A stretch of 64,000 nt of DNA from Epiperipatus broadwayi (Eukaryota > Onychophora > Udeonychophora > Euonychophora > Peripatidae): the NCBI GenBank assembly GCA_028023455.1, contig JAQFVV010006311.1, positions 3,024,147 to 3,088,146 on the forward strand, given 5' to 3'. The notes beneath the pieces were generated by a model that did not search any database, had not been told where the DNA came from, and saw only the letters and a list, made by a program, of their open reading frames with translations. The stretch's first letter is position 1, and every line of letters starts with the position of its first letter. The position numbers and the translations under genes are program-made. This document shows positions 36,240-46,459 of this stretch, piece by piece.

Positions 36240-39200
36240 GACAAGTGATTTCACACTTGTTTTAATTGCTTATCTTAACTTAACCATTTTACATAGTTAC
36301 TTGATAAAAAAAATAGTCATGTTTTTATAAGTATCATAAGCATAATAGCTTATATTGCTATTATGATAATTTCATTCATTAATAACATAGAATTATTATA
36401 TTAAAATGTGTGCCAGAAAATAGTTTTCTAATGGTATAATAATTAATTATAAGACAGAAGAGAATAGAGAATGTAAAATTAACTTAAAATTAGGTTTTGT
36501 AAATTTTTAGAATAGCAATATAAAAGTTAAAATATTAGTTTGTAATAGGTCAGCTTTGGGTTTATAAAAGTAATTGTAGTATTTAATATCTTTGAATACT
36601 TTATTTGGTGGTTGTACTAAATTACAATTAGCTATTTAAAAATTAGTTGATAGATTAACTTAAAGTTTAGAATGTCATTTCCTTGTCATATGGGGAAGTG
36701 TGTGTGTGTGCATGAATGCAGGGAAACTATACTTTATAATTAACTAAATGGTTTTATTTCAAGTTATTTGAATTCTTGTTTAAAAAACAAAGAAGAAAAA
36801 AGAAGAAATATAAATGAACAAATAATTATAATATTGGTTAAAGTGGTTTAATGAATAAAATAGGTATTAATTTAAATAAATATCCTAAGATGATTTAATA
36901 ACTCGATGTATGAATGATGTGATTATTTTTTTATTTTTATATTTTTTTATAAGAAAGCTTTGTTATTTTTTTTTACAATTTAAGTTCATTCAGTCACATC
37001 ATTTTTGAAATATAACTAGACTAAAATGACATCATCAATTGATTTACATTTTTTTTTCTTCTCCTCTGGTCTGCTAGCTGGAATGCTTGACACAAGATAA
37101 AGTTTTCAAAGTAGTAATTTTTTTTATAATTTTATTATTTTTCTTAAAGGTATTTGATTTAAATTTAAACATTAACAAGTCAACAATGAAGCTTGAGTAA
37201 CTCTTTGAGTAACCCATTTTTTGATAATTGAATTATAATTAAGCTTTCTAAACTACTGCAAAAATGCTTCAAAGAAATTTTATTATTATTACTAATTATT
37301 TCAATAAAATTAAATATGAAAGAAGTTTTAACACTAAGCAGTTATCACATTTATTTATGACTTTTATAACCAAAAATTATGCAGAAAAAAGTTTTCCAGT
37401 TTTTCCCTTGCTTAGCTATCTGTAAATAGGATGAATTTTAAAAAATGAAAATTAAAAATGCATAAGACTAAAAGCTGTATATTTTAAAGTTTAAAATGCA
37501 TTATACCAATTAATTTGTTCATCGACTAATATTATGGAGTTTTCTTTAGTACATTAACTTGCCAGTTTAATAATTTAATGTTATTTGAATGTTGGAATTG
37601 TTTAAAAAATAACTCTTAAAAATATTTAAATAACTAACCTGCTTTAAAATAGTTCTTCATATATGAAAGAAACATATACTAGAGCAATTGAAATAATTTT
37701 AAATGTTTTGCTATGTTGGAACTCTTCACTTCAAACTTTTGGAAACAAAATTGGCTATTATAAGAAATATAAAATAGTGACTTGTAAATCTATGTTATAA
37801 AGTTAGTAAAAATTATTCTAAAGATGTTTTGAGATGCCAAATTATTTATTCCCTAGTAACAAGATTGCTTTCTAAATTTTATTGGGAAAAATATTAAGGA
37901 ATAACCTGGAAATGTCCCATTATTTTATGCAAATAAATTTGGAAATACCCAAAATATACGTTTAAGAAAAAGGAAAGGGATAAAAAGTTAAAATGAAGCT
38001 ATATAATTATTTAAATAATACCAAGGGATCCTAAAGAAGTGTTTTATCAGCAGAATAAGTTATTTTGTTTGTCATTCCCATAGTTGCCAGCTCATTATTG
38101 TTTTATATTTATTTATGTGTTGTCTATATAAATATGCATTTAGAACTAAGAGCTAAATTAGATCTAAGAATTATTTATGTTTTGTTTTGGAAATTCTTTT
38201 GTTATGTGTGAGATAATAGTTTTTACTAGAAGCTTTGTGGTAAGAATTAATGTTATATGTGCCTAACAGATGGCTCAGCATGCTAACTTATTTTTTATAT
38301 TATTATAAGACAATTCCCATATGTTACAGAATATCTGTGTGCTTAGATGAGTGTAATATAGACACATATATATTAAAATCAATTACACTTTATACATTTA
38401 AAAAATGAATTATTGAATATCATAATTGTGATATGTAATTTTTTTATACAGACATGTGTATGTGCTGATATATGTATTTAATGCAAACTTATTATGAGAC
38501 ATTTGTCTAACACAATATAATAGCATATTGTATTAATCATAATCAGAATGCCAAATTTATATTTGTGGCATACTCAGCAGATATTAATTTCATTTTATTG
38601 TTTCTAATTAATAAATTTATATTTCATTGTTAAAGTTATTCCAGTGAATTTAATTAATCCTATAATAGATTTAAAACATTATATTTTAGGATTATATCTC
38701 CTTATCACAGTAACAATTATAATGCTTTTCCTCTCTGAACTGAATTCATGCATAACAGGCTGTTATAACAAAGGGGATTATGTTTAGTGTTATGGACATC
38801 CAGATGATGATGATGGTGCAAAGGGGATATTCTTTAAGATCCATTCCCAACATTTCATTTTAATTACTTATTTAAAAATTGGGTTTATAGTTGGTCAGAA
38901 CATTAGTGGTACTAAGTGGCCAGAGCATTAATGATGATAAGCATGTTTTAATATCCCAGCATTATTTTTTTATATTGTTATATTTTTATCTATTAGCACT
39001 TAAGTTTGTGCATCCAAATTATTGTTTAAATAATCTGCCCAAACTGACAAGAGCTAAATAATTGGCCTGATCTGTGGTGGATCTGGTGACTTGTTTTTGT
39101 TGTTGATTATTCATAATGATGAATGATTATTACTTCTGCATAATGCTGGTGAACTTATAGTTACTTATAGTCTTATGTTCATGCTCATATTCATCATATT

Positions 39201-39297
39201 TATTATTCCTTATATATTTAATATTTAAATTTTGTATTAACTAGGATTGATGTTGATGGTTTTCACCCCAGATTCACCCCTATTTCTCTATATCATT

Positions 39298-39299
<2 letters not shown>
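36240..39299. other. AT-rich non-coding DNA
   Basis: No supported gene or repeat. A GATGATGATGATGG run is at about 38797, and 38780-39250 is slightly less AT-rich without recognisable content. Confidence 0.5.
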
Positions 39300-39300
<1 letters not shown>

Positions 39301-39331
<31 letters not shown>

Positions 39332-39337
39332 ATGATA

Positions 39338-39382
<45 letters not shown>
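39301..39382. repeat. pair of (TA)n tracts around an inverted motif
   Basis: (TA)n at 39301-39329 and 39345-39381. The words ATCATTAC before and GTAATGAT after the first tract are inverted, so the region could extrude as a hairpin. Confidence 0.8.
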
Positions 39383-39384
<2 letters not shown>

Positions 39385-39950
39385 GGAATCATATCCATAT
39401 GAATTAATTTTAAATGTGTTTTAGCAGTGGTATTGATAGGAATTCTATCAATCACTATGAATAATACCTAAGACTAAACCACTTTTGTATTCTATAGTTC
39501 ACTAATAGCTTTTTATCATAAGTTGAATTAGAAATAAACATTAAAGGTAAATGATTATTTCCAATTAAAACACCAGGGTTCAGAAGAACAAATTCCATTT
39601 GAACATACTCATAATATTTCATCTTTTTTAAAGAGATATATGCCTTAGATTTGAAATTTTCATGGAATTAGAATGTAAAAAAATTAAAATATAAGTCATT
39701 TTCATGGAAATTAGATACAAAACAAATTAAAAGTCAATTATTATTTAGGGGTGAAAATAAATTAGGTCATTATTAAATAATGATTGTACAGAACAATAAT
39801 CATTTGATTATTAATAAAATGAAATTTTAACTACATATTATTGAGAAAAACAAAATGTAAAAATCAAATAATAAATAAATATATCTAGTATTATTATTAC
39901 TATTATTATTATCATCATTATATTTAACAGTAAGAGAACTAAATTTTAAG
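39383..39950. other. AT-rich non-coding DNA
   Basis: Nothing recognised. An ATT-rich microsatellite relic lies at about 39890-39920. Confidence 0.5.
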
Positions 39951-39953
39951 TAT

Positions 39954-40009
39954 TAGTCCAATATAAAAATACAGCTAGAACACCATCATCACAAACCTTC
40001 AGAAAAACA
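39954..40009 (+). repeat. 5' terminal direct repeat (pLTR part) of P1 copy C
   Basis: Begins TAGTCCAATATAAAAATACA, ends AGAAAAACA. 55 of 56 positions match 42661-42716. The open reading frame upstream of the RT already runs through this repeat, as expected if the PLE ORF starts within the pLTR. Confidence 0.9.
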
Positions 40010-41045
40010 CTAAGTATTCAGTATGGACCTGATACTATATCAAACTTTAGACATTATGAAAAACTATGTCTAAAGCTGGCCAAAGTAGAAAATCATTTAA
40101 CTTTTCTATGTAAATGTAAACCGGAAGGGATAATTTCTAAAGGTTTGCAACTAAAACTTCCAATTCACTCTCAGAGGGCTGAGAAAATTACTCAGAGAGC
40201 AAGTGAAGCTCTGTTAAGAGAAAGAATAAATACTCAAAGGTTTTCTAAGTATCAAACAATGCATTCCATTAATAATGTAGAATGTTCTCTAAAAAATACT
40301 CTTACTAATAAAGACTACATTAGAGTCTCTCAAGCAGTAAAAAATAATATTCTACATTACATGGAAAAATAAAAGAATGCTAAAAAAACTTGCTAACCTA
40401 CATGGGCATATCAAAAATCATAAAGTACCAAGAAATGTGACAGCATCTGTTAAAAATCTAAGTTCTAAACATCTAACAGATACTGAAATTTCTGTTCTTG
40501 AAAGAGGATTAAACTTTTCCATAACACCATCTAATATTCCCTTATTAGATATAATGGCAGCCACTGAGGAAGTCACTCAAAAACTGCCCTTAGAAGAAGC
40601 AGAAGAATTAAGCTGGAGAATAAAAAGAACACTTGACAAGCAACAAAAATTGCAGTCAAACATATCCTATGGGGAGAGGAAAGCAATTAAATCTCTCAAA
40701 GCAGATAAATCTATAATTATTCTCCCTGCTGACAAAGGCAATGCAACAGTTGTCATGAATACAACTGATTATGACAACAAAATACAAGAACTCCTCACAG
40801 CAGGCCAATATAGAAAAGTGGCAAAAGATCCGATACCAAGTATGGAAACAAAGTTACAAGCATTACTCAGAAAGCATCGCAAGTACTTCACTGATTCAGA
40901 AAAGAGTAAAATAACATCATATTTCAGCAAAATTCCTCATCTTTATGGTCTACCTAAAATCCATAAGGATCATGTTCCATTACGATCTATTGTTCTAGAG
41001 ATTTACCTTGCCAGAATTTGGCAAGATTTCTTCTCAAAGTTCTAA
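39956..41045 (+). pseudogene. PLE N-terminal region and RT fingers, copy C
   Basis: A continuous frame from 39956 passes through LSIQYGPDTISNF and a CKCKPEG segment to a stop at 40372. The frame shifts there and continues at 40377-41045 (222 residues). In the second part, ADKGNATVVMNTTDY (near 40728) is the PLE DKG motif and LYGLPKIHKDHVPLRSI (near 40940) is the LYGLPKIHK.P.RPI motif (RT2a). A frameshift after VPLRSIV moves the remaining RT to other frames. Start codon uncertain; no early Met in this frame. Confidence 0.85.
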
Positions 41046-41754
41046 GTCCTTTGGCATCAGACCCAATCATTTGTCAGGGATTCTAGACACTTTGTAGAAT
41101 TAATCAAGAACATGAAAATTGAAAGAACTGATTTACTGGTAAGCTTTAATGTGGAAAGTTTATTCACAAATGTACCATGTAAAGAAGCATTGTCTATTGC
41201 AAGGAAAAGATTAAAAGATGATAGTAGTTTACAAACCAGAACAGCTCTTCCTATTGATAGCATAATGGAACTATTAACATTCTGTATAAAACAACTACTT
41301 TCAATACAACACAGAATTCTTCCAACAAAATCAAGGAATGCCTATGGGCTCACCATTGTCTCCCCTGATTAGCAATATCTACATGGAAGAACTTGAAAAC
41401 ACAGCCATAAAAACTACTCCTTATCCACCTAAAGTTTGGCTTCACTATGTGGATGATACATTTGTTGTATGGCCACATGGTGAAGCATTGCTATAAACTT
41501 TCTGGACACACATCAACAACATATCCCCTTCAATTAAATTCACAATAGAACCAGAACAAGAACAAAAATTGGCATTCCTAGATGTTCTTGGGACAAGACT
41601 CCCTCATGGAAAAATCAAAACTACAGTTTACTGAAAACTCACACATACAGGAAAATACCTAGCCTATACATCTAATCACAACAGAAACACAAAACATGGA
41701 GTTATACTATCATTGTAGAATAGAGTAAAAGATGTTTGTTCAGAAACTGGTGAT
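41046..41754 (+). pseudogene. PLE RT palm and thumb, copy C
   Basis: LLVSFNVESLFTNVP (41130-41175) is RT motif A with the catalytic Asp replaced by Asn (AAT at 41148). PMGSPLSPLISNIYMEELE (41341 onward) is motif B. HYVDDTFVVWPHG (41443 onward) is motif C with both Asp intact. Then FLDVLGTRLPHGKIKTTVY and THTGKYLAYTSNH follow. In-frame stops lie after GEALL and after TVY, and a frameshift separates motif A from motif B. The motif-A change alone would abolish polymerisation. Confidence 0.9.
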
Positions 41755-42366
41755 TTGGAAAAAGAAAAGATCTATATAGAACAAAATGGCTATTCATCAG
41801 CTGTTATTAAGAAAACATTAAATAGACAACAAAAAGAACCATCAAGAGAAAAGACAGTTATTGGTACTGTAATGTATCCATACATTCCAAAAATAGTAGA
41901 CAAATTAAGAAAAATCTGCAATCAGTATAACATCAGAACAGCTTTCCAGAGTCATACCACACTATGAGGAATTCTAACATCTACAAAGCCTAAACTTGAA
42001 ATGCTGCAAAGGAAAAACTCCATCTATGAAATACCATGTGAATGTGGAAGAACATATATTGGTGAGACCAGCTGTCCCATTCAAAAGCGATTGCAAGAAC
42101 ATAAACTGATGATTAGAAGAGAGAAAACAGATGTGTCTAAGGTAGCAGACCATGTATGGACCAATGAACATTACATTCGATTGGGAAAATACAAAAATAT
42201 TGGGGAAAAAAAGGTACAAAGAAGAAAATTTAAAGAAGCTGCTCACATGACAATGGCAAAAAATCCCATAAGCCAATCTAGTGTGACTATACATAATGTA
42301 TGGAAAGCACTAATAAACGTTGCTCTGAGGAAAAAGTGGAGAAATCAGGAGGAACCTCATAGATAA
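41755..42366 (+). pseudogene. PLE linker and GIY-YIG endonuclease, copy C
   Basis: The open frame at 41755-41967 gives the linker (EKEKIYIEQNGY, then VMYPYIPKIVDKLRKICNQY). One stop precedes a 121-residue open frame, 42001-42366. That frame holds IYEIPCECGRTYIGETSCPI then QKRLQEHKL, then DHVWTNEHYIRLGKYKNI. The Y..(9)YIG core, Arg of QKR, His of EH and a later H are those of GIY-YIG nucleases, and the Cys pair (CEC) is typical of PLEs. The endonuclease nicks target DNA to prime reverse transcription. This is the best-preserved domain in the window, but it is isolated from a working RT. Confidence 0.9.
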
Positions 42367-42390
42367 GTATATGAAATTACTACATACTGT

Positions 42391-42535
42391 TGCCTTTGGC
42401 ATGATGGCTCAGTTGGTTAGAGCGTTACCTTAAAACTTCAATAACCAAGAATCTAAGAACCCAGGTTCGAATTCCATGCTAGTACTGTCATTGGTCAGGC
42501 CAGCAACACATAAAGAAGAGGGGAGAAAAATACCT
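42391..42535 (+). promoter_or_regulatory. tRNA-like module with A- and B-box, P1 copy C
   Basis: Starts 25 bp after the endonuclease stop. TGGCTCAGTTGG (42405-42416) fits the pol III A-box exactly. GGTTCGAATTC (42464-42474) fits the B-box. The 47-bp spacing is longer than in most tRNAs. GCATG before the A-box can pair with CATGC after the B-box, as a partial acceptor stem. The next text, GGTCAGGCCAGCAACAC, is also in copies A and B. Either an ancestral SINE insertion in the P1 master copy or a built-in promoter; the sequence does not decide. Confidence 0.75.
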
Positions 42536-42660
42536 CTTGAAACATTGTGCATATACTAACCTGTTTGCTGTGATTTTACTAACAGTTGAAGGCATTTGGA
42601 ATATTTAACTAAAATTAAACTTTTCTAAAGACATTCAACACACATATTAGATGATGGAAA

Positions 42661-42716
42661 TAGTCCAATATAAAAATACAGCTAGAACATCATCATCACA
42701 AACCTTCAGAAAAACA
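42661..42716 (+). repeat. 3' terminal direct repeat (pLTR part) of P1 copy C
   Basis: Copy of 39954-40009 with one C-to-T difference. The match stops abruptly at 42716, as expected for a 5'-truncated downstream tandem unit. Confidence 0.9.
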
Positions 42717-43140
42717 ATTCATTGAAGAACTTTATTTTTACAAAACTTTAATTAAAATCTAATACAACAACGATGCTATTTTTGACTTACCTACACGTGC
42801 ATCTGGACAATGTGATTCTTCTATGGGAATCCCATCACAACCAAAAGTCTGTAATATATATATAAAATCACATAACAATAAAAATTAATTATTTAAAAAA
42901 ATAACACTGTGATAAACTGATAGCTAATAAATCAGTAAAGTACCTACATTTAATTTGTTAAGCAGAAATTTAAAATTTCTTAGTAATTTAAAATTCCAAT
43001 AGTACTCATTATAAATCTAAACATATTATTTATTGTTTCGATTGTAAAATAAAACAGATTAATTTAGATTATATAAAAATAAGTAAAGAACTGAATAGGA
43101 ATCTACATTTTTTAAATTTTATCTAATATATGAAAAAGAA
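42717..43140. other. AT-rich non-coding DNA
   Basis: Nothing recognised. Confidence 0.5.
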
Positions 43141-43870
43141 ATGTGTAAAAAGGCAAGAATTTTTCTACATAATAATAAAACCCTTTACGCTGATGATCAT
43201 ACAGTCTTGGATCACAATCACGATGATTTGAACTATATTATTAAAAAATTATTACAGGAATGTAGAAAATGGAGTATGGAAATGAATGTAACTAAATCTA
43301 AAAGTATGTTTATTGAAAAAATATATCAAAAGAGAGCAGAATTGGAAAAGAGGATATATGTATATATAGGATAAGAACTACATAAAGAGAAACAACAGAT
43401 GAAGCTATGAGAAAAAAAAAAGTATTTCCTAATAAAAAAAACAATCAATAATATTAAATTTGGTATTACAGTATCAGAATATATCAAAAGTCAATAAATG
43501 ATGAATAATTGACACTATGTTAAAAAGTATCATTACATATGGAAGTGAGATTTGGAAATTGAAAGATAGCATGAAAAATTAATTGATGATTACAGGAAAA
43601 GATTGTTGATGAAGGTCTGCAGGAAGATCATCAGCAATAAAAGAATTTAAGCTATAATGAATAAGATAACTGAAATGGTATGAACGTGTATAGACAATGT
43701 GCCAGAAAAAATTTTCAAATTAACTGAATACTTCCAGAAAAGAGAAAATGAGATTGTTCAGAAAAGAATTAAAAATAAATAGATAGAGAAATTGCACAAG
43801 GATTTATGAAAGGACAAAGAGTTTTGGAAATTGGAAATCAGAAGGCATCACAGAACATTATAAATTGTTA
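43141..43870 (+). pseudogene. LINE reverse-transcriptase fragment
   Basis: The open part (43141-43374) contains LYADDHTVLDHNHDDLNYII (YADD at about 43186), the catalytic motif of a non-LTR retrotransposon RT. It is followed by LLQECRKWSMEMNVTKSKSM, the usual helix and N..K(S/T)K.M motif. Downstream, past stops, a SYGSEIWKL-like segment (near 43535) matches the YG.E.W.L block that follows in RTE/Jockey-type LINEs. Both ends are truncated and it is non-functional. Confidence 0.75.
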
Positions 43871-43940
43871 AGAAATTATGAATCTATTGATTTATTTTAT
43901 GAATTATTGTAATGAACTAAAGATCAGCATTTCAAACTAA

Positions 43941-44080
43941 TGTACATGCGTTTTTTTATGAATGTTAATAATAAATGAATACTTTCATTTCCAACACAAG
44001 ATAAAGTCTTTGTGAAAGAATAGAATGAATTCACCTATTCTTTCAACCCTTATCAACTACCAAATATTTATAAATAAGTT
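43941..44080. repeat. relative of the 138-bp insertion at 14555
   Basis: Shares TGTACATGCG, AATAAATGAATACTTTC and ACAAGATAAAGTCTTTGTGA-type text in the same order. No target duplication found here. Confidence 0.55.
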
Positions 44081-44139
44081 CACTATTGAAAATATTTTTT
44101 CACTTTAATTTACACTCTTTGTATATAAAAAATGCATTA

Positions 44140-44280
44140 ATCCATCATTCTGTCTGCCTATCTATACATCTATGTTATCTGTTTGTCCCTCTACCCATCT
44201 ATCGATTTATCTATTTATAGATTTATCTTATGTCTCTATTCATCTATCTATGTAGTCATTTATCCATTTACCTATCTAAT
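44140..44280. repeat. degenerate TCTA-type microsatellite
   Basis: Many CTATCTAT/CATCTAT units with interruptions. Confidence 0.8.
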
Positions 44281-44379
44281 TAAAGCTATATATTGAACTG
44301 GGTCCATTCAAATAGAATGTGTTTATTTGAGTTTTAACCTTTTAACATATTATTTTATATTTTTATATTATAAATATTA

Positions 44380-44600
44380 CATGAACGAAATGGCCCTTCA
44401 AGCAGAGCTATCAACAATACCCATGGTCAGACCAAGTGATGCAAAGCATAACACAATCACATTTCTAGACTGTGGCCCACTTCGACTGCTAGAATCAAAC
44501 CCCTACCATCCAAAGCATTTTATTTGTCTAGAGGTATACCTCAGGTGCCAGCTAATTACAAGGAGTAACTAACATTCTTGGATGGTAGGTCCATAATCCA
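44380..44600. other. GC-richer block, unassigned
   Basis: About 200 bp of more balanced composition containing an open frame (44327-44572) with no recognised domain. AGAATCAAACCCC at about 44491 resembles an inverted B-box, so an old SINE is possible. Confidence 0.35.
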
Positions 44601-45253
44601 GTTCTTGAAATATCCCATGATTAGCTCAATCAAAAAAGTAATATAATTATAAACTGCTTTAATTAGTGGTATTAGTAAAAGAATCAACCAACAAGTACTA
44701 ATTTCCAAAATAATTTATTTTAAATATTTTAAGATTAACTGAGAACTAATTTATGAATTCATTCAACATTTCTTATTTGAATAAAATAATAATACATAAC
44801 ATCATATATCATGCACACATATTATCAATAAATATACAATATTACACAAGCATTAAAACATATATCACACACACATTTTATCATATGAGCTGTTTGTTTA
44901 TATGGTTTGAAAAAGTTCTGGGAATGTTTTCTGCTTACACTAACTACACATAAATAGTTCTTTTTATGCTAGTTATAGAGTTCATCTATTACACTGATTC
45001 TGGAGGCTTCAAAGATTGCAATGGCTACAATATACTAATGACACAATGGGGATAAAGAATAATTAATATTACCTATAAGTTTTCAGATACATGATCCTGG
45101 ATAGATGTTGTACCAACTGGTTGGATTCTAGATTTAAAGACAAATGTGGTTTCTTGCTGCATTTCAGTCTGGCAGACAAATGTTTAAACAGCTCAGGTTG
45201 TTAGATATTTATGGTGGCTAATTGGAGACTTTCAGCTATGCTAGGGTGGTCAG
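44601..45253. other. AT-rich non-coding DNA
   Basis: No supported feature. Confidence 0.5.
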
Positions 45254-45412
45254 AGACTGGAGTACACAAAAGCAAAACTCCATACAGTAGTGCCACCCTG
45301 TGCTAACCAGAGTAATCAATAGATGGCACTACTGTATGAAGTTTTGCTTTTGTTTACAACAATTATGTGCTAGTTTGAGATGGTGATCATGTGATGTTTA
45401 GACTGGAGTACA
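45254..45412. mobile_element. hairpin element H1 with 13-bp target duplication
   Basis: AGACTGGAGTACA occurs at 45254-45266 and 45400-45412. The insert between starts with a hairpin: arms 45266-45295 and 45324-45353 match at 29 of 30 positions around a 28-nt loop. A 46-bp tail (AATTATGTGCTAG, GATGGTGATCA) follows. The same tail and arms occur inverted at 9.8 kb. The target duplication and single tail suggest retroposition rather than a classical TIR element. Confidence 0.8.
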
Positions 45413-45999
45413 GCAGCATACTTCTTACTAGCAATGCATGTTTTCTTGGCATTCTCAAACTAAAATTTATTTGCACTGATCAGAATAACACTGCTAAAAA
45501 TTATCTGATCTGATGGTGACCTTTTTTCTAGGCCTATTTATATGCTATTACTTTTATTGTTCAGCTTGATTAACATTCTTTTTGATTAAATTTATTAATT
45601 AAATTCCCATTATCTGTTCACATTCCTTATTAGATTAATTTTCTTAGGATAAGATATACTTTTTAATTATTCCCATTGTTTATTTGTAGGCATTGCTGAT
45701 TAATTATTTCCATTGTTTATTTGTAGCCATCTTTGAATTTAACTTGACTTTATGTTACAAAATTTATTTTCTTTATTATACATTTTTTACTTCAATCTTA
45801 CTTTTATATGCACATACATATATATACATTTAAATATATCTTTAAAGTCAACTTTTTTTTATGCACACATATATTTTCATTTCTTTGCATATTTACATTA
45901 ACTTTGGCCCATATATTTTTCATTTCTTTAAATTAAATGAGAAGAGGGTATTTTTAATCTAATATAACATATTTTTCTTATTTTTAAATTTACTTAATA
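45413..45999. other. AT-rich non-coding DNA
   Basis: A small tandem duplication, ATTCCCATTGTTTATTTGTAG against ATTTCCATTGTTTATTTGTAG, at about 45669 and 45708; otherwise nothing. Confidence 0.5.
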
Positions 46000-46233
46000 T
46001 CATTTTCCCCATTCCCCTTTTAATAGCTTTCCTATTTTTTCTAGCTTCTTGGGGTTCCCCATATACAAATCCCCATAAGCTATGTCAATACATTTGCAGA
46101 AATCCATCATTGAATCTGCTTCTAAGACAGTTAAAAACCTTGCTAGGGTGTACCAATCTTTGCAAGGGAAATGTGAATTATTACTTCTTTTATATAACAT
46201 TGATAGCAATTTCATTAGCTGAGCTAAGAACAT
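46000..46233 (-). CDS. unidentified 77-residue open frame with protein-like composition
   Basis: The frame reads from the Met at 46233 to a stop just below 46000. It contains WYTLARFLTVLEADSMMDFC and IAYGDLYMGNPKKLEKIGKL. Unlike most small frames here it is balanced in composition with Trp, Cys and charged residues, so it could be an exon or a relic of a retroelement protein. I recognise no family. No neighbouring exon or splice pattern was established. Confidence 0.3.
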   Translation of the reverse strand: MFLAQLMKLLSMLYKRSNNSHFPCKDWYTLARFLTVLEADSMMDFCKCIDIAYGDLYMGNPKKLEKIGKLLKGEWGK

Positions 46234-46315
46234 TGAATGTGCTATACTGGAGTCAAAATATTATTTGTTTTCCTGCAGGAACGTGTTGTCTTCATCAGTA
46301 TTTATTTCTGTGTGC

Positions 46316-46341
46316 TTATTATTATTATTATTATTATTATT
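46316..46341. repeat. (TTA)n microsatellite
   Basis: About eight units. Confidence 0.9.
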
Positions 46342-46459
46342 CAAGACATGACCGAGGGATGTCATGTATAAACTGCAATAAACTTTTCATTTTCAACCCA
46401 GAAGAAGAAAACAAAAGAACTTTATTTATTTATTTATTTAATCGTATTTGGTAGATAGA

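Larger units (their letters stand above)
39954..42716 (+). mobile_element. Penelope-like element, family P1, copy C (most complete)
   Basis: Terminal direct repeats of 56 bp at 39954-40009 and 42661-42716 differ at one position and are the overlap of two tandem pLTRs. Between them, on the plus strand, lie an N-terminal region, reverse transcriptase, GIY-YIG endonuclease and then a tRNA-like module. The order RT then GIY-YIG is diagnostic for endonuclease-bearing PLEs, which replicate by target-primed reverse transcription. At least two frameshifts, several stops and a mutated catalytic residue make it inactive, yet it is younger-looking than any other PLE here. Confidence 0.9.

Noticed and set aside
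42108-42130. CTGATGA...GAAA pattern resembling a hammerhead ribozyme core
   Set aside because: It lies inside the GIY-YIG coding sequence and lacks the paired stems. The pLTR and tRNA-like region themselves show no CTGATGA core.
41974-42294. Minus-strand 106-residue open frame
   Set aside because: Antisense of the GIY-YIG endonuclease. A similar antisense shadow lies at 14713-15000.
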